This document shows, piece by piece, positions 57,903 through 64,000 of a stretch of DNA of 64,000 nt (its first letter is position 1; the number at the start of each line of letters is the position of its first letter). Location: the NCBI GenBank assembly GCA_003993805.1, contig RSEF01000017.1, positions 9,169,939 to 9,233,938 of the forward strand, read 5' to 3'. The notes under the pieces are model-generated. The model had not been told where the DNA came from. It saw only the letters and a list, made by a program, of their open reading frames with translations, and searched no databases. This stretch comes from Himantopus leucocephalus. Its lineage: Eukaryota; Chordata; Aves; Charadriiformes; Recurvirostridae. A program made the translations under genes and the position numbers.

Positions 57903-59131
57903 GGCTTTGCTTCATCACATAAACTTGCCTTCGTGTGAGCAAGCCACAGGCTTCCGCCGGTCTTCCCCAAAACTGCTTTGCAAGGGGTGCAAGCTCTAAC
58001 TTGTTCACACTGGGAAACAAAGCTGGTCAAGGAGAGCTTCCTGAGACTTCCCGAGAAACCTGTCCATAGCACTGGCTTCTTATCCTGGTTCCTCACACTG
58101 GTTTCCATACTCTTATCTTCTTCAGATCATGCAAATCATGACAACACAACAGGCCCACGGACGTTCCTTTCCCTTATGACAAGAAGCTGATGTGCTGGAT
58201 TTTCCATTCAGGTTGAATTTTTCCCATGGGAAAGAAAAAAATGCTGTTTATTCAGCACTGTGGAAATAGCCCCCTCCTCCCCACCAGCATTACAGGTGCT
58301 GGAACCAGCTAAACTCTGCAGCACCAGTCACCAAAATGTTTGGCCTCTCAGCAGAATAGAGAGTGTTAATGTAGTTCAGAGCTGTTGTAGGCAAAAAAAC
58401 TCCCCACAGCTTAAATTGTGAAAAATTACAGGTGGGAGAGAGTTGGATTTATATCTATGGGGAGGTGAATGGTAAAACTGAACTTTTGAGGTCTCAACCA
58501 GAAGCCTGCAACGCCCAATCTGCAACCAGTGCAGGCTGGTTGTAAATTTTGGTAAAAGAAAGTGGCATATCCTGAATCCTCCAACTAATAAAGAGACAAG
58601 AGACAGAGCCACTGATTAGGAGGCTGATCACACATTGTGCTCCTGCACATAGACTGTTTAAATCAGGAAAATTGGGGGACTTGCATCTCTGGAAAGAAGA
58701 CGAGGTGAGAAAGAAGGGTTTCCGAACTGAAGAGTGGTTTTGGGGGAAAAGTAGGAGGCCTGGAAAGAAAGGTATTACCTCATGGATAGAGGAAACATCC
58801 TGGGATTGGTAAAATCCTGGAGATCGGGGCGATGCGTGCAGGCAAACGCGGGGGATGCTCAGGAGCACTGGAGGGAGCAAGTGAGTCAGTGTGAGGGAGC
58901 AGAGCCGGGGAAACGCTCAGGTCCCGCTGATGGATAAACCCCAGCATCCAGATCCACTCCGGACTGTCCTTTGCTGTCTTGCCTGTGACAAGAGGACATG
59001 GCTTTGCCATACCCCTGGTTTTCTCCCCTGTGCTGAGGATCAGAACAACCCAGTGCTCCAAAGACCTTTTGCTGTTTTCTGCTAAGGTAGGGAGGCAAAG
59101 GGCTCCTCTCTTTACTCCATTTTCTCCTCAG

Positions 59132-59280
59132 ACCCGTTGTCCTGGCTGTCTGCCCAGCTCCTCTGACAAGTCCTCAACCTTCAGGTCACTGCCCAAGTGC
59201 CCTGCCTGTCCCCAGGGTCTCGCTGCCTTGCAGGCCGAGCGCTGTGACGGAGAGCTGCTCCAGAGGGGCAGATGCAGCAG
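59132..59280 (+). other. Weak candidate exon, unknown product
   Basis: A strong acceptor (TTTACTCCATTTTCTCCTCAG) ends at 59131 and CAG|GTAGCA gives a donor at 59281. The 149 bases between stay open in the frame starting ACC at 59132. The peptide has two CxxC pairs (RCPGC and KCPAC) about 25 residues apart, loosely like a zinc-binding ribbon. It lies 1.3 kb after the CpG-island donor on the same strand, a plausible intron length for a bird. I do not recognise the protein, and chance is a serious alternative. Confidence 0.2.
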
Positions 59281-60359
59281 GTAGCACCACCAGAGTCCCT
59301 TGAGCAGGGTCTGCCCTGAGCCCCACAGACCTCCCTGTGCTGTGGCAGAGGACACGTATGCCCAGGCCAGGTCTCTGAACCAGGGCTCATTACGGTGGTG
59401 CTCAGGCAGAGGCTGCAGAATGAGTCTTCAGCCTTTAGTTTAGCTCCTTAGGACCCGGATTTTGACTTTTAAAACACTTTTATAAAACTCTATAAATAAA
59501 TCACATTCTGTGCGCTTGAGTCAACATTAGCCTAAAATCCACCCTCCTTATAGCTCATGTCAGGCGAATAAGACAGGCTTGATAACTGGAGAGAGTGATT
59601 TATAAAGGCACCATATGGGAGCTTGTCTAAGAATTATAATTGATTAGTGAGCGGCAGAAATATTGCCATGGTACGGTGCATGAATACCTCAAAGGTTTAG
59701 CTCCTTCAAGGGGCCTGGCACTACAGTGACTCTGGCATTTGTTCCATCCCGAATCCTGTAAAATCACCCTCCATCCCCATCCCAGTGGCAGCCAATTCCC
59801 TGAGGGGCTTCTCGCCCCTCTCACCCGGGAGCAGTGGTGCTGAGTCTGGAAGCAAGCAGATAACTCGAGGACATGATTCATCCAAGGACAGCAGAGGTGG
59901 GCGCAGAAGTGCAGCCGTCCATCTGCCAAGCCCTTTTATTTTCTTAGTGCTCCAGGAAGAACTTCTGGCCTGGGATCTGTCTAGACATTGCAGGCAGGTA
60001 TCAGGCGGCGGTTATTCTCGTGGCAATAGCTCCAGGTGCCGACAGACAGTCCCAAGCAAGCAGGGAGGGGAGGAAAGCACCGTGGTTTCCCTCTTAATCA
60101 GGGATTTGGGGCTCAGGGAAAGCAAACAAGACCCCATGGCACATTGAGCACTTAGTACGTGTCGGATTTGTTCCCCGCCGCGTTGCAGCTCACCCAGCTT
60201 GCCCAGGGCTGTCCTGAGTCTCAGCATGAAGTTGGGGGCCTCTCTGTGCTGTCTGCGCGTGAAAAGTGCTCCTTACAGACCTGCAGCCTGAACTGTCTTG
60301 CTAGGCAAGAAGAGCGAAATAAACAACTCTATTTAAAGTGCGTGACAAAAATTCATATT

Positions 60360-60510
60360 TCTAGCAGTAGGTAGCATCCCGAGCACATTAGACAAGAGTT
60401 GTTGAGTTAATTAGAAATGTATATTTGATACCCAGTCTGAACAGGGCCCTGCACGCTGCTAAGGTTTAATAATTGATTTGTAATTTATTTGCCCATTAAT
60501 TCTTCCTCTT
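60360..60510. other. AT-rich block with homeodomain-type cores
   Basis: GTTAATTAGAAATG, TTTAATAATTGATTTG and TAATTTATTTGCCCATTAAT occur within about 110 bases of non-repetitive sequence. It resembles the AT-rich blocks further left and is a possible enhancer; this is inference only. Confidence 0.28.
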
Positions 60511-63500
60511 TCAGAGCGAAGCCAAGAGCTCCTGCACACTCGTCCATCATCCTGGCCAGCAGCGCCGCAGCCCCTTCTCCCACAGAGCTGTCGGGGGTGA
60601 CAGACTGGAGCCTCGCGCAGGCTGTAATTAGTTACTTACTTCAGAAGCTTTTTATAGGAGACTGCGTGCCTCTCGAGAAAGATTAACAAAGGGTTTATTT
60701 CCTGAGGGCTCGGGCCATGTGTCAGCAAAAACCAGGCTCCAGAAATTATTGATTTGCTTTCCATAAGGTTTGCATTTTCAAGGTAAGTGATTTGGCTGTT
60801 ACAGGCATCACGTCCCGGGGCTCCATTCATCACGGCACAGGAACGGGGCTGACCGACCCGCTGGGAGCAGGTTCAGGTTTTAACAGGGACTGTAACACTT
60901 TCTCTCACTGTCACCATGTATTACAACAGGAAAAAGGGTTTCCAGGGTGCCCATTCCCAGCTAATCAGAGAGAAAGCGTAATTGCAATCCCCAGGTGACT
61001 GTAAGAGCCCCGCTCCCTTCTGCTGTCACAGGATCCAGAGGTTTACAGGCTCATTCTTATACGCTCGTTCCTTTTATTTGCTGTATGTTTTCTGAACCTT
61101 CAGGATTGTATCTGAGTCATAGTTTTCAAACCTTCTACTGCAAAGTGGATTAGAAGTCCCTGTGAAATCTCCCTTCTAGTTCTCTGGAAATAGTTTCCCA
61201 GATGACTGGGAGATCCCAGGGTCCTGGAAAACAGCAACAGCCCTCATGGATCAGTGGACACTGAGACATCCAGGAGCACCAGGACAAGCAAGCAAAATAC
61301 CAGCAGGGTGGAAAGGCCCAAACAACAACAGTTGGCAAGTGGGAAAGTATTTTGAATAGTCAAGATGGACATTTCACAGAGGTAAAGATCACTTTTTTAA
61401 TAAAGAAACATGCAGTTCACACAATTGCTAGGAAGGAATTGCTCTGTTTCTGCCCAATGCTGCAGGGCAGAAGCGACCATCTCCCCTCCCATCTCAGCAG
61501 TCCTCGTCCTCTTTCCACTGGCCTGAAAAACTCCGGCTGTGAGAAAGTGCTCTAAAGATCCAGGCAATAAGGAGAGAAAAAGAGGTGAATGTGGGTAGGA
61601 ATGGGGTAGGAATGGCATCTCCCCACATGGGCATGGCAGGGGCATGGCAAAGCCCCCCAGGGAGGTTGGGAGGCCCAGAGACAATTTTGGCAGGAGCGAG
61701 GCCATAGAGCAAGCCAATCTTCATGTGTGAAATCTCCCAGAGAGCTGCCGCTATAAATAAGGATGATGGATTGATTGCCATAAATCATAACCCTGCTGAC
61801 ATCCCAGAGCTCTCGCAAGCAGCAGGGATGCTCGTGCGGCTGGTTGTTCTCCCTTGGCAGGGGCAGGAGAGAGATTAGTCATTGGTTGTGTTTCCTGAAA
61901 CCACCTCCTCCCTCCCCCACAAGATGATGGCTTGAAGAGAAGGAAGGATTTGAAGCTCCTTGTGAAAAAAAGCTACAGCAGGTCTTAATCACTGAGTTCC
62001 CCAGATCCGTAGGATCAAGCCCTCATACTCCCAGGGAAAATGTTGTCATCAGCAAGGTTACTGCTCATTTTGAGCACAAGAAAATGAGAATCCAAATCAT
62101 CTTCCTTTGAGGTTAAAAACCTCATTTCTACTGTGTTTACTGGGATGACACATGTAAGGTAGCCCTGTCCTCTGGACCAGATCAAAGAGGACGTGTCTGC
62201 TCCCACCAGAGCTGGGTTTGCCCTTGGCTGCCGGCTGACCTGGTCCAGCAAACACTATATAACTGCGGCAGACGAGAGCCGCGGAGCTGTGTGCTCTGCT
62301 CACGCACAGGGATGGCATCTGCCTGGACCATGATCCTCCTCAACAGCGCAGAAACCCCACCCGGGGCTCTCCGGAGAGGCACAGCCAGGTTTAGCGGTTA
62401 CAACCCCGGGGCTGCACAAAAAGCACCTGGTTCCTTTGTTTGATCTGCCTGTAACTTCCCCGACTTCAACAGCGTTGCTCCCGATTTACACCCCCGTGAA
62501 GATGTGACAGCCTCACCCTGGACAAGGTCCCTCAGCGAAGCACCAGCGGTCGAAACCCAACAGCTCCAGCGACACAGCAGCGGCCCAGGGACTGCTCCCC
62601 TCCCGTGAGCCCTTCAGCGCCTTTTCGACAAACGTACTTTTCTTAAAGTTCAAAACACTCTGGGCATAAATCCTTCTCCTCCCTTCCACGCTGCTGGAAG
62701 TTTGCTACCGGCTGTATATTTTTAGATTTTAAAAATGTCACCCTCAACTGCTCTGAGCGCACGTAAGTACTGTAAGAAACAAACCATATAGACTTCCTGT
62801 CAATAACACCAGCCTCAGATGGACTCCCTGCAGCCCTGGCAGAGTAAATTATAGCCTTTCCCCCCTAAATGATGGCTGGTCGCTTATTATTGGCTTTCAT
62901 CTTTATTGCCTCTTAAGGTAAAATGGTTGGAGTGACAACAGCAAATAGCTAGCCACAAATTGTCTCTCCTACTGGCCTTCCTCCTGCTCGTCAGCAGGCT
63001 GAGATGCTCGGAAGGTCCCCAGCGCACAGCAAGGATGCTGAAATGGGCTGCGTGCACCCTACCAGGCCATCCAGGGGCCTTTCCTAAATCCCACCCAGCC
63101 CTTCTGCTGCCACAGTCCCTGCAGGGAGCAAGCGACATAGGAGGGACACACACCAGAGGACACACTGGACAGTTGGCCCTATTTCACCATCTCATTTACA
63201 CCGCTACAGATTTTTATTGTGCAAGAGCATCCTGTATTAGACATCCGTGAATGCCCAACTAGCTGAATGGTGCAAATGGCTCTACACGTGGGGAATGTTT
63301 CATGTGGCTCATCCCTTGCTCGCTCCCACAAATCGCCCCCCAAGACCCACCCCACTCCCTCTGCTGTCACCAGAACAGCCCGATTTGTGCTTGGGGACAC
63401 GGTGCCGTGTAAGGTCAGAGCTAAAAACTGGTTGAACTGAGCTGTCCCGGCTCTGTGACGCAGAGCCTGAAACTCGTGCTGAGCACTTTTGATGTGCTTG

Positions 63501-64000
63501 AAGGAATCTCCTCTCAACGAGCCTCTTCCAAGGAGCAAGGCAGGGAGCTTGGGGCAGAAGAGGTGGGAATTTTCAGCAGAGAAAGATGGCAGAGGCAGTG
63601 GTCCCCTAAAAAGAAACAAGAAGATTTATCAGCACATGAAGACCAGATCCTTCCAGGGAGGGGTTAATCCATGGGGTCTTTTGGGGACCCACCTCCACCC
63701 TCCAGACAGCAGGAAATTGTGCACAGCACGTTCTTTGCCATAAGGAGGGAAACATTTTTGGAGCAGGAACAGACAGGCCAGAGCAAGCTTTTCTCATCCA
63801 ACCGGAGTCTGACGGGAGGATCCGGTTTCAGAGGATTAGGTAATGTCTTCGGATCGCCCAGGAACCCACGTCCTGATGTGTCTGCTCAGGCAGCGAGCTG
63901 GGAGGGGAGGCAGATGTTGATGGCCATGGACACACAGGAGCAGCCCTCCCAACCCGGCCCCGCTCAGCCTCCTCGCTTGCCTGCAGCGTGTGGGCAGGGA

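Larger units (their letters stand above)
57903..64000. other. Probable intron or intergenic sequence right of the CpG island
   Basis: Apart from the weak candidate exon at 59132-59280, nothing coding is recognised. The stretch has an ATGCAAAT octamer at 58129-58136, directly after a good splice-acceptor-like tract, and AT-rich unique blocks at about 59455-59660, 60360-60510 and 62690-62930 with many TAATT-type words. There are no CR1 copies in this part. Confidence 0.5.

Noticed and set aside
60515..60686. Exon-like segment after a good acceptor at 60514
   Set aside because: No convincing donor follows, and the peptide is Ala/Ser/Pro-rich without a recognisable family.
1..64000. tRNA, rRNA, snoRNA, CRISPR arrays, endogenous retroviruses
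   Set aside because: I looked for tRNA B-box words, long tandem direct repeats with spacers, paired LTRs and pol-like frames, and saw none that could be supported. A covariance-model or profile search would be needed to exclude decayed copies.

Overview
This is a 64 kb piece of a vertebrate nuclear genome, most likely a bird. The main reason is four 5'-truncated CR1 LINE copies with the characteristic 3' end (ATTCTATGA-type repeats), together with the absence of any recognisable Alu or L1. Two faint MIR-like SINE relics fit an amniote, so a crocodilian or turtle cannot be excluded. The sequence carries nine isolated single N bases and one 100-N gap, so it is a draft assembly.

Almost all of the window is non-coding. 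I could not recognise one complete protein-coding gene, tRNA, rRNA or snoRNA. The open reading frames are short, uninterrupted by chance in GC-rich stretches, and nearly all lack protein-like composition. The best protein-like stretch is a minus-strand block at 17471-17700: it has a good splice acceptor, bird-like codon choice and an amphipathic, charged sequence, but I cannot name the protein. Weaker candidate exons are at 2123-2225 and 59132-59280.

Layout. 1-20 kb: mixed sequence with a CR1 at 1331-1613, several AT-rich unique blocks (about 7.1-7.5, 13.85-14.1 and 18.8-19.0 kb) that carry homeodomain/POU-type motifs, and the candidate exon at 17.5 kb. 20-33 kb: three more CR1 copies, a 123-bp duplication around a single N at 22304, a MIR-like relic near 31.0 kb and the assembly gap at 32291-32390. 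33-57 kb: increasingly GC-rich, no recognised gene, with a consensus CTCF motif on the plus strand at 33687, a G-quadruplex-prone run at 39043 and another MIR-like relic at 52.1 kb. 57.3-57.85 kb: the only convincing promoter, a CpG island with a near-consensus RFX X-box, a CCAAT box, a consensus CTCF motif on the minus strand and a GTAAGT splice donor at its plus-strand edge. 57.9-64 kb: possible downstream exon or intron sequence and more AT-rich unique blocks.

My reading is that the window is intergenic or intronic regulatory sequence next to, or inside, a gene that starts at the 57.6 kb CpG island and reads rightward. The X-box suggests RFX control, as in many cilium genes. The two consensus CTCF motifs face each other across 24 kb and could anchor a chromatin loop. 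These are inferences from motifs; conservation, expression and binding data were not available. I found no evidence of an undescribed multi-gene system.
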